64,000 nt of DNA from Gymnorhina tibicen (Eukaryota; Chordata; Aves; Passeriformes; Artamidae). The translations under genes and the position numbers were made by a program. Shown piece by piece: positions 1 to 12,200 of the stretch (its first letter is position 1; each line of letters begins with the position of its first letter). The notes under the pieces were generated by a model. That model worked only from the letters and a program-made list of their open reading frames with translations. It was not told the DNA's origin and did no database searches. The DNA is taken from NCBI GenBank assembly GCA_013399875.1, contig VXAZ01007995.1, positions 3,203,486 to 3,267,485 of the forward strand. The letters are read 5' to 3'.

Positions 1-3000
1 GAAGGGACAATGTGCCCATTTAAGGTGGAGAAAAGTGATCGTGGGCGCCGCCCTTCGGGCGTCCTGCCAGGCTTCCATTTGGGAATGAAATTGCTGAGCA
101 AAGCAGAAGGCTGAGAGCTCCTCTCTGCGTAGAGCAGGCAGATGGCTGCTCTTCAGAAGAGTGGTGCAACCAAGCACGGGGATAATTTTGAGGTGAAGGC
201 ATGGGGAACAGGGAGGTGGGTGGGAAGGAGTGATAGAAGAAGAGGTATTTTCATCCACAAGGTCCCCATCTGGCAGATTTCCAGAAGATGGGAAGTGTTG
301 TTTGAGAAAAGTTCACGCTCTGCTCACCTCATTTCTTACATGCTTTCCCAAAGTATCTGCTAGCAGACACTTTTGGGGCTGTTGGGCTTATCTGGGCTGA
401 CTGTTCTTGTTTCAATGACACCTTTGAGCAATGTGCTGCAGCCACTGCGGCACCTCTCCTGGAACACTGCTCTTCTCCAGAAACCTCCTCACAAACTTCC
501 AGTGCCCGCAGAGCTCTTGTGTTACATGGGGTGTGTGGGGAGGGGGGGTGATTCCCTGACACTGAGGCAGCATTTGGGGTTTCTGAGTACAGGGGTTTGC
601 TCTTGTTAAGTTGTGAGATACCCCCAGGACAGGAATGACGAAGTGGAGCTGGAGGCCGAGCAAACCTTGCTGGGGTGGTGGCACAGGGGGAAACTGTGGG
701 GACCCAGAGGTGTGCAGGAGCCAGGCTGGCAGCCAGCCCAGGGCAGACCAGATAGGCAGCAGGGCCGTGTCCAGTTTGTCCCACTGGAACACTGCCTGCT
801 TTGTCTGGGTGAGAAGTGTCTGTGCCTTCCTCTGTGCCTGTAGGTTTCACATGATCCAGGGCTGCTGCTTTAGACAACCATCATCCAGTGTCACACAGTC
901 CATCTCCTTTCTCTTCGTGGAGTTGGGTCCATTCAGACCAGTTGAGCACTCCAGCCTTTTGCCCTCATAATGGTCTTTCCAGTATCTTTTATGGGTTGTT
1001 TAAAATCAAACCAAGTTGCCAGCCACTCAGCCCTGGAAGACCTTTTACTCCTTCGCCACAGATTAACATGAAAGGTGTAAAGAAAGAAGGCGAAACAATT
1101 TACACCATCGTGTGTGACTTGATTAAAAATAATATGGGATTTTTAGGTTACTGATAAGCATTTCATACGCAGCGTTTTGTTGTCTAGTATGTCCTTCCTC
1201 TAAGTCACATTACTGAAGGCAAGTTCGAGGGAGAAGGAATTTTCTTTAGAACCACTCTGAGTTCAGCCTTCCTTCAAGAGTGCTCTCTCGTGCTAGAGGT
1301 ATGAACTGATTTTACTGAGTATTTACCTTTTTGTTTGCAAGATCTAAGACTCCAGTCCAGAAGTCTAAACAGTGACATTTGGACCTGCAAACCATCACTG
1401 CTTAGTGCTGGCAGAGTGTTGGTTACTGGAACTGGTTGCACTTCATCAGAAAAACATTTGCAGAATTAGACTGCTCAGAGTGTAACTCTGGTTTGGTGAA
1501 AATATTTAGCCTTTTAGATAGGTTTACTCATCAAAATTAATCTACTGAGCTCAGCACAACTGAGAAACAAGACCGATGCAGAAGTACTGGATGCAAGTAA
1601 ATGCTGCATACAAAATCCACACAAGTCCTACATTTAGATTGCAAATTTAACAAAAGTAATTCTGTCCCTTCCAGAGTTTCAGTTCTGATTAAGATGCAAA
1701 TCTGTCTTCCTGTTGTTTCTTAATTTATTTCCCTGAGCTTGAATGTGGGCATTGACTAAAGCAGAGTTATCCTACAGAGTCAGTGCTCACTCACACTGTG
1801 ACTGGTTGGACATCAAGCTGAGTTACTGGCAAAAGAGACCCTGCCAATGATGTGGTGAGGGCATTGAAACTAAAACATCCTTCCATCAGTGTGGTGGTTC
1901 ACAAAAGGGGAAAGGGTGAAAATTCCATATCAAAGCTCTTTTCCCCCCACCCTTTCTTCTATGTTAATCTGGTCTCTTAAGTGCCTTTAGCCAGTAACAG
2001 AGGTCACTGCTGTTAGAAGAAAAGTTTTCAGATCTTACCCTCCTTCCAATACTGCCTTTGCTACAGCTGCTGCTGACTTCAGTTTACATACTTAAGACCT
2101 TTTTTGGGTTTTTGTTGACCTATTTAGAGTGGGTGTGGTATTTATAGTATATTACAGTATATGTATTCAAAGTGTTTTCTGGACAGAAATTAATTCCATG
2201 TCTTTGTTGTCTTATTGCCCTTGTGCAAGAGAATATTTGCATCTAAGAGCCCAAACTGTAGCTGTCTTGCCTGTTCTATCACATAACCCACCAAACCCCC
2301 AAACTACTGCTCTCTAGGCTCTGACTGAACCCTGTGCCTGCCCCAGCCCTGCTGAAGCCAGGAACTTGGAGCAGAAACAATAGTATAGTAGGGTCAGCCC
2401 AGGGAACGTGTGAGCTGCCATCAATCAGGGGACTCCTTCTCCAGCTCGGGGAACTTAGGGCTAAGAGAATGGGGCTCTTATGCACTCCTCAGTGTTTGCT
2501 GTCTAGAAATTTTCAGTTGGTTTTTGATTCAATCAAAACACAGCTAAAATAAAATAAAGTTATTTTTGCATGTGCAAGTTCATCATGGGATCCCTGCATA
2601 AGGGGAAAAGTCAGGGGGCTGAAGTCAAGCTGTTGAAGTCAACTTCAGCTGGAGCTTTGGGCATGTAGGGCTGAAGGCTGGAGCCCCAGTGTCGCTGCAG
2701 CTTTCCCAGCATCAAGGAAACCAATCTTAGTCCTGTGGCTGCACATCAGTATTGTGACTGCTCTGCCCTGGGCCATGTCACTGTCATGGCTGAGCCGTAG
2801 GATGGGTGGTGGTTTGGGGTTTCTCCAAGCTCCTCAGTCAGATTCAAACTGGTTTATTAAGCTGGTTAATTGACAGTTTGAAAAGGAGGGGGGAAAGCGA
2901 GGTCCCTGGGTCTCCCTGGTCAGTGCCAAGCCGCAGACTGTTAACTACTCCTGCCTTTCAGAAGCAATAACTGCGGGTTTGGGGAACATATGGAACTAAC

Positions 3001-3877
3001 TAGCCGAAAGGCTTTTATGAGCAGCTTTAACAGGGGGCACGGTTTGTGAGCAGAAATTCCAGTGGATGAGTTAATAGTTTCACTTTCCTTAGCTGTCCCT
3101 TTATAGGAAAAACAACAACAAAGCTGGGCACGTTCCTCCCGCAGCCCCGGCTGTACAATGTGCCGATGCATCCAGGATTTCGTTTGGACACTGGGGGAGT
3201 CCTTTAGTAGATCCCCCAGGACCTGTTTTTCCAGAGCTATTTCCTGATGCTGACCTCATTAGGTGAGTTTCACAGCTCACTAATTCCTAGCAACAGCACA
3301 AGAGACTCAAGGAAAAGGGAAACCCGTCTTCTGGAAACCAGTGGAACTGAACAGATTTGGGCAAGCACTTTTATTGCTTTTCATTAATCTGGAAAATCAG
3401 GGACTTGCGTTTTTCTTTCTTATATTTTCTTTTCTTTTCCCCCCAAGTAACTATTTTGACCTGAAACTGTATATTTGTTTTTTTTTCTGTTTGATTACAG
3501 ATTAGGATAACTACAAAAGGAGAACCCTTGCAGAACTGTATATCTCAATATTTAATGCTGCAGTTTGTTTTGAACCAAGTAGGAGAGTGGGCATTTCTTT
3601 TCTGGAATTGCAGTCTGGGCACTGACAGGATATAGTCACTCAAACACTTCCAGTAATGCTTATTTAGTGTTTGCATTGTGGTGGCACATGTCCAAAAGAG
3701 AGAGCAAAGGAAAACAATAAGTTGCCTGCTCAAGAGCTGACATCATAGTGTGAAATTTAAGTACTTGTTTTTGTGGTATTGTTATTAATCATGGGTCTGT
3801 GCAGGGGTCATCCTGTAATTCCAGCTACTGGAGTCCTGTGAATGCAAAGCTTGGCCTGAGAGTTTTCCTAGGGTTGC

Positions 3878-3978
3878 CTTTCATCTTCAAGTCTCCTGTA
3901 TAGCAAACACACCAGGAGAATTTGTCTTTCATCTTCAAGTCTCCTGTATAGCAAACACACACAGCTCCAATTTGTCTT
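3878..3978. repeat. Short tandem duplication, period about 48 bp
   Basis: A 35-bp block at 3878-3912 recurs identically at 3926-3960, offset by 48 bp. The start of a third, degenerate unit (AATTTGTCTT) appears at 3969-3978. Perfect identity between the two copies suggests a recent local duplication. No coding role is apparent; an open reading frame on the - strand through it only reflects the duplicated bases. Confidence 0.9.
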
Positions 3979-6321
3979 AAGCTTAACAAAAAATGTGTTT
4001 CTTCTGTTGTAATTCCTGAATTTGTTGTCTGTTTTATTAGCAATCTATTTCAGAGGAAGGTTTGGGACCACTCAAGCATTTTATCTGTGAAGAAGGTTTC
4101 CTTGTCTTACTTTACAGTTACTTATTAGGTGCTCCCACAAAGCTTTTGCTTGCCATTATGGCATTATTTGGGGCCTTATTTAGAAAAATTGAAGACGTGG
4201 ACCTGGCAACCTTTCCACTTGGTTCCACAGGGGGACAAGTCCACCTGTGCACAGCTGACATAACCAGGAATGATGCTGTATTTGATGAGGGTTATTGTGG
4301 CTTTTGTTTTCTAGGCCTTGCTTTTGCTCTTCAGCTAGAGACAAATGCACAGAACACGGATAAGGAGAAATCTCTCTGGCACGAAGTCTGTGATTTCTCC
4401 TCCTTAGCTATCACATCAGCACTAACATGTTGCTGGCCTTCAGGAGCCTTCAAATGTCCAGTCTGAAGCTGCTGACCTGGCACAATAAAACATGATATGT
4501 GAATGTTTGTGACAGTACCTTGGAACAAATGACATTTTCATCTAACTCTACTCCCAAACCCAAGTTCAGTGAAGAAAATGATTTCTGGTGGAAAAGCTGG
4601 GGTGTTCCTAAGCCCAGTCCAAGTACACATTTATTCACTTCCCCTCCCTCTTTAAAAAGGTGGCAGTGGTTCTCTAGATCTGTTTCTGTAGATTAGGTTT
4701 ACTTCCCTAAAAACCAGCTCTCATTAAATTATCACATAAAATCAAACCTCCGACCTTGCCAGTGTGTTTGCGAAACAAAATTCAAACTGTCCAAGGACAA
4801 CTGCTGGTACCAACACTTTTGGACAGTGCCAGCCTTGAGACCTTAGGACCCACTGCAGTTGCATCTGCTTGCTTTATATAGTGGTTTGGAGGTTTTATAA
4901 TGCTTTATCTTTTTGAAGGTGAAAGTTAAACACTGTAAACATTCAACTTGATTTATATGGGAGGTTTACTTTTGTGACCCATTCCTTCTGTTCTTGTGTG
5001 ACTCCTGGCTCTGTAATCCAGAGGCATGGAGAGGGGGAATACTGTTTGAATGTCAAGGTGATCAGTAAAGCTGTTAGTGAAGGTCTTCACTGGTCCATCC
5101 CCTTTTCCTTGAGATATCCAAAGGCAGAGCAAAATAACTCCTAAAACATCTGGACCAGTGGTCCCTGGCACTGTGTAGGACTGGTGGGACCCACTTTCAC
5201 TGACAGTAGGGCAGGACTGCCCTGAGGGCTGAACTGGTGTCTCTAAACACCCAAATAAAATCTCTGTGTTGGGAGAATGACACCACTGGATTAAAAGGTT
5301 GATCAGTCACAAATGGCAGGGGCCAGAGACAGACGGGCAAAAATGTCTTCAAAGCACACCAGGGCGAGGACCATAAATTGTGTGAATAAAAATGCTCTTC
5401 CCGAGAGCCAAAGTCATAACTTCCCATTGCTTCCCAGAGCAAATCCTGTCTGCTCAGTTTATTAGGTGGGACTGTGTATAGGCAGTCACTCTAAGTGTGT
5501 TTATTGTGAAGTCATCAGTTGTTCAGTAATCTCAGGCACCTCTGGGAGATTTAACTCAGATAGAGGATTAGGCTGGGGGTCGTGGGGTCACTGATATTAA
5601 GATTGAGAGAAGGGCAGGAAACAGCGTTGTTTTTGTGGCATTATCTGAACAGTAAGGAAAAATAAATTCGGGTTTTAAGCTGGCTTTAACCTGACTCTGA
5701 AGGAAATGGTCTACAAATCCAGCCAGCAAACAGGTGATGGTGACGAGACCCTGCTTCTCTTTAAATTTGTTTTGAGCGACCCAACCAAAATCCATGGTGG
5801 AAATGGCTTGATGAAGCAAGACTTCTCTGGAAATCTGTAAATTACAGTTTTGCATAGCATATTCAAGTGTTTGAGTTTCTGATCTGAACTTTCCTCCTAA
5901 AGTTAAAATCCCTTGCGTAGCTTTTGGGGCAGCAGTTTGAACCCAGCGCTGAGCTCCCCGCGGTGACAGTGGCGTGCTGGATGGGCTCAGCTGGTGGCCA
6001 GCATCACCTCTAGGTCCCAAAGCTGCTCTGAGGCAGAGAGCAGGGATATGAATGTCCTGGCACTAACAAAATCACGGGGGGCCATCTGCCAAAATCTCCA
6101 AAATAACTCATCCTCTCTCATTTGGAATCTTTGGTGTCTTACAAGAAGTGAGCTCATACTGTGAACTTCTCTGCAGGCTGATTTTTGAGGAACACATAGA
6201 CAATTTTCTTCAAGATCTCTAACTCCCTGCAAATGAGACTGAAATAATATAATAGGTTGCAAACTTAGTCAGAGGAGAAAAACCCAGACCATTAATGCAA
6301 GGACTGGTTTCCCTAGAATAA

Positions 6322-6361
6322 CAAAAAAAAAAAGAAAAGAAAAGGAAAAGGGGGGAAAAAA
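6322..6361. repeat. A/G-rich low-complexity tract
   Basis: About 40 bases made only of A and G, grading from an A-run of 11 through AAAAG-type units to a G-run of 6 and back to A. This is ordinary purine low-complexity DNA in an intron. Confidence 0.85.
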
Positions 6362-7065
6362 GTCATTGAGAGTCAAGTAAGTAAGGATTTGTTTATTGCC
6401 TTCTTAATATTTTATCATAAAACACACAGTCTTACCCTCAGGGCTTGTTGGTGGTTTGTATATGTGTGTTTGGCTGTGTGTATACATATTTTTGTATATA
6501 AAAATCCAGTAACATCCATTGTTTAAAATATCAAAAATGAGAAGGATTTTGCTAAAAGCATTTTGGGAAAACCTCTGCACTCGTTTTTCCTGTCAATGTT
6601 TTTCTAAGCTTTTATTTTTATTCGTCAAAATGTTTAGAATCCCCAGGAAATCCTGGGATGAACCATTTCCTCTTCGAGCTGTAGCCCTTAGGGGAAAAAG
6701 TAAAAGCTCAGATCCTTTCAAACATTAGAAATTTTTCAAAATGTGTTTTTTGCATATTTTTTAAATTAGAGAAAAACCAAGTTAGGAAGATGCTTTACTT
6801 CAGGCTGTGGTCCTGGGAAAGTTTGATTTCTTTGTAGAAAAGCCTGAAGAGACCCTTAGATCTGGGCAAGGAAATCTTTTAGGCTTGGCTCTTAATGGGG
6901 AACCAATTGCCGAATTGAGGTATAACAGGTTCAGTTGAAAGACCATCTTTTTTTTCTTTTCCTAAGTAAATTAAACAATAGCATTTGCTTTTCCTCAACC
7001 CAATTTGTGTATGTTATTTAGCATGTAACCACTTTTTCTTGAGGCTGCTAGTGCCCTGAAGATTC

Positions 7066-7114
7066 TTTATTATTATTAATATTATTAACATTATCAATGT
7101 TATTATTAATAATT
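7066..7114. repeat. Imperfect (ATT)n microsatellite
   Basis: Interrupted TTATTATTATTAAT-type repeats followed by ATTATTAACATTATC and TTATTATTAATAAT. The interruptions show it is old and probably not highly polymorphic. Confidence 0.8.
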
Positions 7115-7784
7115 GAATATCCAATCCTATTTGTTGTATACACGAGATTTTGCAACTTCCTTTCCTTCACCTTCAGATAAACTTCAATGGGAATCATAAT
7201 TTTAAACTAACAAGAACTTCCATCCTGCAAATACATATGTAAATTGCTGATTTTAAACTCCTCTGGGGTTCACTCCTTGAAGTGGGTTCAGTTGCAAAAA
7301 TTTCAGAAGGTAAGAATTCAGGTCCAAGACTGCAGCTCAGCAGGGATTACCTTACCCAGATTTTGAGATGATTGTTATTCTCTGGGAAGGATGAGGCACT
7401 GCTGTTGTAAATGAGAAAAGCTCAAAAAGTGGTGAAATATGAGACTGAGGGGTGCAGGAGTCTTTTCATGAAAAATGACACATCAATCTAATTTTTCAGA
7501 ACTCTGAATTCGCAGTCACCACATACCACTTTATTTTAGGAAAAGTGTGTTTGTTTATTTATATAATTCGTGACAAAAGTCTTCACTGCTGTTCTTCTGA
7601 TTTATTCATCTACTTTTTATCAAGTTCCTTCAGAAGGTTCTTGGAAAGCTGAACATGTAAAGCCCAGACTTGGTGGTTCAATAACTGATATAAATGACTC
7701 CCACAGTCTGTCACAAATCTAAAAAGGTTTGTGGTAATTCATGTGAAATTTAGTGGTCATTTTTTTGCTTAGTTTTTTTTGTTT

Positions 7785-7856
7785 GGGGGGAGGTTTTTTT
7801 TTTGGGGGGGGGGGTGGTGGTGGGCTGTTTGTTTGTTTGTTTGTTTGTTTGTTTGT
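7785..7856. repeat. G-run cluster followed by (GTTT)n
   Basis: A G6 run at 7785-7790 and a G11 run at 7804-7814 are followed by TGGTGGTGGG and then about seven GTTT units at 7827-7856. Four or more G-runs within 45 bases on the + (transcribed-sense) strand make a G-quadruplex possible. The tract lies about 740 bp upstream of exon A in the pre-mRNA. Confidence 0.85.
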
Positions 7857-8595
7857 AATTTGTTGGGTTTTATTGGTAATTCAAGGGAAAAAAGTCCAAT
7901 ATTTAAGGACGTTTATTTTTTTTGGTTACCCAACATTACATAGTAAATAATGCTTCTGCTTTTTTGGGTTTTTTCAGGTTTGGGATGGGAATACTGGACC
8001 AGTCTGCTGGGACAGTGTTATAAGCCTGTATCTCTGTTCTCACTTTGCAAATGGGTGGGTGAAGGAGGAAAGAGGAAAGACTAAAGGAGCATCGCCAATA
8101 ATGAATTTCCTAAAGTTTCTGTTACTACAGCATGCACAAAGTCCCAGTACAACACCTGTGACTTGAGAGGTTCAGAAGATTTTGATTTTTTTATCAAAAA
8201 CATTTCAACTGAGTTTGGGCTTTGGATTTAAGCTAGGGGACAGGAAACAGTCAGAGGCAATAGAAGTTTCCTCATTTAGAGGTGTTTTCATTCCAGTGTC
8301 TGTCATGTAGCAAATTAACCAGCACAGAGAGCACAGTTCTCAGGCTGTGAGTTCTGAGCAATATATATCTGTTGTGGAGTTATACTCTATGGAGAATATA
8401 ACAGGGTCTTGCATCTGAATACTTTTCCATTTGGAAATGCCTGAAAACCATCCCTTGTTGCTGTGGGCCAGAATGGATCAAGGGAATACACTTCAGGTGC
8501 AGGAAAGTCTTTCAAAGTTTTGTCCTTTAGACTTTGCTGTTTTGATTCCTACTATCTTTAACTCTTTCTCTCTTTTCCTGTCTGTGTTTCTGCAG

Positions 8596-8742
8596 GTGCT
8601 GTTTGCTCTAAACCAAACTCTGCTCCAACACGAAAGCCTTCGAGCAGGGAGTCTGCAGGCCCCTTACACCACCGAGGATCTCATCAAGCACTACAACTGT
8701 GGAGACCTGAATGCTGTGATATTCAACCATGACACTTCTCAG
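8596..8742 (+). CDS. TRABD2B: TRABD2 (TIKI) internal exon A, 49 codons, phase 0/0
   Basis: Internal coding exon of a TIKI-family Wnt-inactivating metalloprotease. These are type I membrane proteins of the secretory pathway and cell surface whose TraB-like domain removes an N-terminal peptide from Wnt ligands. The translated block runs from VLFALNQT through [13 protein letters not shown] and [15 protein letters not shown] to [10 protein letters not shown] recognise it as a highly conserved middle part of the TraB domain shared by TRABD2A and TRABD2B. An NQT glycosylation sequon sits at exon residues 6-8, and one Cys lies in HYNCGDL. The acceptor is a long pyrimidine tract ending TGCAG (8591-8595); the donor is CAG|GTGAGC. 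The frame stays open upstream of the acceptor but shows no family similarity there, so the boundary is set by the splice site and homology. The B-paralogue call rests mainly on exon B. Confidence 0.93.
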
Positions 8743-8937
8743 GTGAGCAGAATTGTTCCAGATGGGCCGGAGAACTGAGGAAAAATCAGCTGCTTTAATA
8801 GCAATATCCCAGTCATCACTTCATATTCTGCCTCCTCTTCCCCCTCTTCCTTTTAATGCCCTGTGTTTTCTTTCCACACGTGCCTCATTTGCCTGGTGAG
8901 AGAGTGGAATTTCCCTGGTTTTGCTCAGGCTCTGGGG

Positions 8938-9216
8938 AATCATAGACTGGTTTAGGTTCAAAAAGACCTCCAAGATCATCGAGTTAACTGCTAACCCAGC
9001 ACTGCCAAGTCCACAGCTAAACCGTGTGCCCAAGCACCACATCCACACGTCTTTAAATACCTCCAGGGATGGTGACTCCAACACTTCCCTGAGCAGCCTG
9101 TTCCAACACTTGACAGCCCTTTTGATGAATAAATTTTTCCTAATATCCAATCCAAACCTCCCCTAGCACCACTTGAGGCTGTTACCTCTTGTCCTGTTGC
9201 TTGTTACTAGGAACAA
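8938..9216 (-). mobile_element. CR1 LINE, 3' end, antisense to the gene
   Basis: The + strand reads as the reverse complement of an avian CR1 3' end. It opens with GAATCATAGACTGG (the ATTCTATG-type terminus), then AAAAGACCTCCAAGATCATC, the AGCACTGCCAAGTCCAC block, the TCTTTAAATACCTCCAGGGA block, a GCCTGTTCCA block and the TCCTAATATCCAATCC block, ending near a CTTGTCCTGTTGCTTGTTAC motif. The copy is 5'-truncated, as most CR1 copies are, and keeps only 3'-UTR and terminal coding sequence. It lies only about 195 bp downstream of exon A. Confidence 0.92.
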
Positions 9217-12200
9217 GGAATGCACTGCCTGGAAAACTTTCCTAGGGATGTTCTTGAAAAAAAAAGTTAATTCTGGATGTTTGGGGCTGTTGAATGCAGA
9301 CCCCTCATTAAGGCGGGGGGGGAGGGGGAATCTTTGTAATATTTGAGCTTATATATGAAGAGGAAGTGGACTTTATGTAAATACTCTATAAAGTAAATAA
9401 CTTGTTGAACATGTCATATTTCAATAATTTTGTATGTGTCTCAGGCAGCCCTTCAGTCTCTGTTTATCTTAGTTATCCAAAGCTATTAAAAACTCTCAAG
9501 GGAGCAGAAATCTGCTTTCCAGACCAGTTTGATGCTTCATGGCAAACTGAGATTCTCCTTTAATACATAGGTTCCTCTTTCCCCTTTCCAGTTAATTCTA
9601 TGAAATCTTGGTCTTTAGGTGTCATCTCCAACATCTCCTTTTTTTGATAAATATTCCCAGGTTCCTGTCTCAGGTGCAGTGACTCACCTGGGGCAAACCT
9701 ATATAAATTTGAGAGCCACAGTATTATATATGTTTTACCTCTGAAAGAATTAAATCATGATAGCAGTTTACCATTAGCAAACGCAAATCAAGGAGAACTG
9801 TGTGACTTCAAGAGAGAGCTGAGACAGGGTAAGCTCAGTCTGTGGATTGGGGCAGAGGTCTGTGGGACATTTTATCTTGCCGTCACCATCTTGGATTGCA
9901 CAGGGCTCTATGGGTCACTTGGTTCTCAGCAGAACAGCTGGGCAAACGAGTGGGGCTCCAGCTTGGGATAAAACCCCTTTGCTGTCCCAGTTAACTCAGT
10001 CCTAGAAAATGAAGCATTTTTTTAGCGTGACTGAGCAGGACATACAAGGGTGGTTAACGTGGCAGCACTGGAACACAAAAGTGTGTCATACCAAAGCTGC
10101 CAGAGCTGTTCATTGTGCTCAGCCTTGCACTGAAAAGTAAGGGGAGAAAGGGAGAAAGATGGGGAGGAGATCTTTAAAGATGGGGGTTGTGAGTTGGAAA
10201 AGGTAGAGAGCTCATGACTTTAGAGGATCCTGGAGAAGTCAGTGGTTGTAACCATTCCTGCAGTGTTGAGGCCCAGCACACATGAAAAACAAAGAATAAA
10301 CAAGCAAGATGTCGTGGAATATTTGCCATGGATGCTGTGAAAGGACTGCTGGTAGTCAAACCCATGAAGACAGTCCTGGTATCTGTATGTCCTGTGTCAC
10401 CTTTTAATGTCCAGTGTAATTTCTCCTGATAAGTAAAGCCTTTGTCCCTAAGACGAGTTGTGGTCATTCACAGCAGTTGCATGGACTCACAGACACCTCT
10501 GATTTATTGACACATTGTCCTGTAACAGACCGGTGGGTTAGACTTGAGAGGAACCGTTTGCTGTGAAAACTTCTTTATCCCTGCAAATTATTGGATCAAG
10601 TGTGAGTTTCAAAACAGTGTTAAAGACAGAAGAAAGAAGCCAGCAACCAGCCAGAGTTCAAGCACTGGTGTTAGTCATGGTCCCAGAGTGCATGCGGTTG
10701 ATGGAGATTATAACGCTTACAGGCCATGGAAAATTAAAATCCCTCTATGTATACTGGTCCCTGCAGAACTCTAAATATTGTGCAGTACTGTTGGGTAAAG
10801 AGTTTTTTTGTTTGGTAGTGTTTTTATAAACCAGCTTTATACCATTTATTTTAACTGCAAGCAGAACAAAATAGAAAATTAAAACATAAAATAAACTCCC
10901 TATTCAAGTCAGGTTTTGCCAGTTGGGGTCATTCCAAAGTTTGTTCTGTGTGGTTTTTTGCAAGGATGAAAGACTCTCTCTGTCATGGAGAGTTTTTGCC
11001 ATTTGGTTACCAAATTAGATTAGCCTGGCTCAGATGTTACACGTGAAAGATCCCCCGTGGGACCTCTCTCTGGAGACATTAAATGTAGGCACAGGGATTT
11101 ATCATGTGCTGGGTCTGTTGCAGTTCAGGGCGGGTACCCATGCCAGTCTTGGGAGACAAGAGTGCCACAGTGATTTGAAAAGGTGTGTCCATTCTTCCAT
11201 GATATCCAGCTGCTGGCCCAACTCTTTAGAGGTCTGATAAGACCTTGGAGCTGGTACCATTAATGCAACTGCAAAATATCACATAAAATGGAACAGAAGA
11301 TCAGGAATGGAGTTGTAAGAATCAACAGCTATGTGAATGGTGGGGGCCAGGAATTCAGCTCCATCCGGTGCAGCCCGGGAGAACTGCAGAAGGATGTGAC
11401 TCTCACTCTTTGAAGATTGATTTGGGGGGCTGTTTAAGGTTATTCATGCCTGCTTATCCCTTGAAGGTTATCAGGAGCTGCAGAATAAAGGTAAAGCTGT
11501 CCATCAGTTGGCTCAGTTCAGAGCTGATGGTACAAGTGGCTGTAATGGACTGGGAAGGAGGTGATGAAGTCTAAGGTCTCTGTGGGGACAGTGGCAGGGA
11601 GAGGGAGAGTGTTTATGTGGGTGCAGTAACTTCCTAAATGCCTCCAGTGTGACTTTTGGGAGATGAAGCATCTTCAGTAGCCATCTGCAAGATGCTGAGG
11701 TGCCTTTAGAGCAAAAATCATCCTGGAGCAGAAAGGACCAGAAGAGGAAATACCAGCACTGTTGACCTGACATGTTACAGATTAGTTCCTTGAGCCTCTT
11801 TAGCCACTCCAAGAGAATTTGGGAAGTGTGCAGTTTCCTGCACATTCCTAAGTCTTGCAGCATTTGGGAGGAGAGGGCAGAGCCCTTCTGGGACCAAGGC
11901 TGTGCTGACGGGGTGCTGAGAGGAAAAGTGCAGAGAAAGGTACTTCCTAGCCCAAAGCAGGTTTTAGGTCAGAGGACAGCTCCTTTGTCACCCATGGGAA
12001 GGGACAGGACCACCCCAGGGAAATGCTGCTCACCTTGAGTTTGGGAAGTACAGCTTAGCCAGGGTGCCCAGAATGAAGGAGTGTGAGCAGGGCCCCATGT
12101 CCCTGACTCTTTCCTTTCCCAGAGCCGTCAGCCCTGATGAGAGCAGAGGAGTAAACAAATCCTTCTCACTTTCAGTGGGTTTTTAAAATTTTATTTTAAT

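Larger units (their letters stand above)
1..8595 (+). other. TRABD2B: 3' part of an upstream intron of the TRABD2 gene
   Basis: No coding exon is recognisable here on either strand. I looked for the TIKI exon that should precede exon A, which would end in phase 0 just before the residues that lead into VLFALNQT, and did not find it. The stretch ends in a strong pyrimidine tract and a TGCAG acceptor at 8591-8595. It holds a 48-bp-period tandem duplication near 3878, an A/G-rich tract near 6322, an ATT-rich tract near 7066 and a G-run/(GTTT)n tract near 7785. The rest looks like unique AT-rich intron sequence. The intron assignment rests on the exon immediately downstream; if a promoter or first exon for another isoform lies here, I cannot see it. 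Confidence 0.7.

Noticed and set aside
45..61. CGCCC-TTC-GGGCG mini hairpin at the window start
   Set aside because: A 5-bp stem is expected by chance in GC-rich sequence, and it has no other context.
1060..1154. Possible exon after CTTCGCCACAG (Lys-rich, ending FLGY)
   Set aside because: The acceptor-like sequence lacks a good pyrimidine tract, the frame does not resemble TIKI proteins, and a stop follows quickly without a donor in a useful phase.
4062..4466. Open frame of 134 codons on the + strand with hydrophobic stretches
   Set aside because: No recognisable domain, no splice or promoter context, and length within what chance gives in 64 kb. It lies in intron sequence of the TRABD2 gene.
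5568..6020. Open frame of 150 codons on the - strand
   Set aside because: No family similarity, mixed composition and no start context; chance frame.
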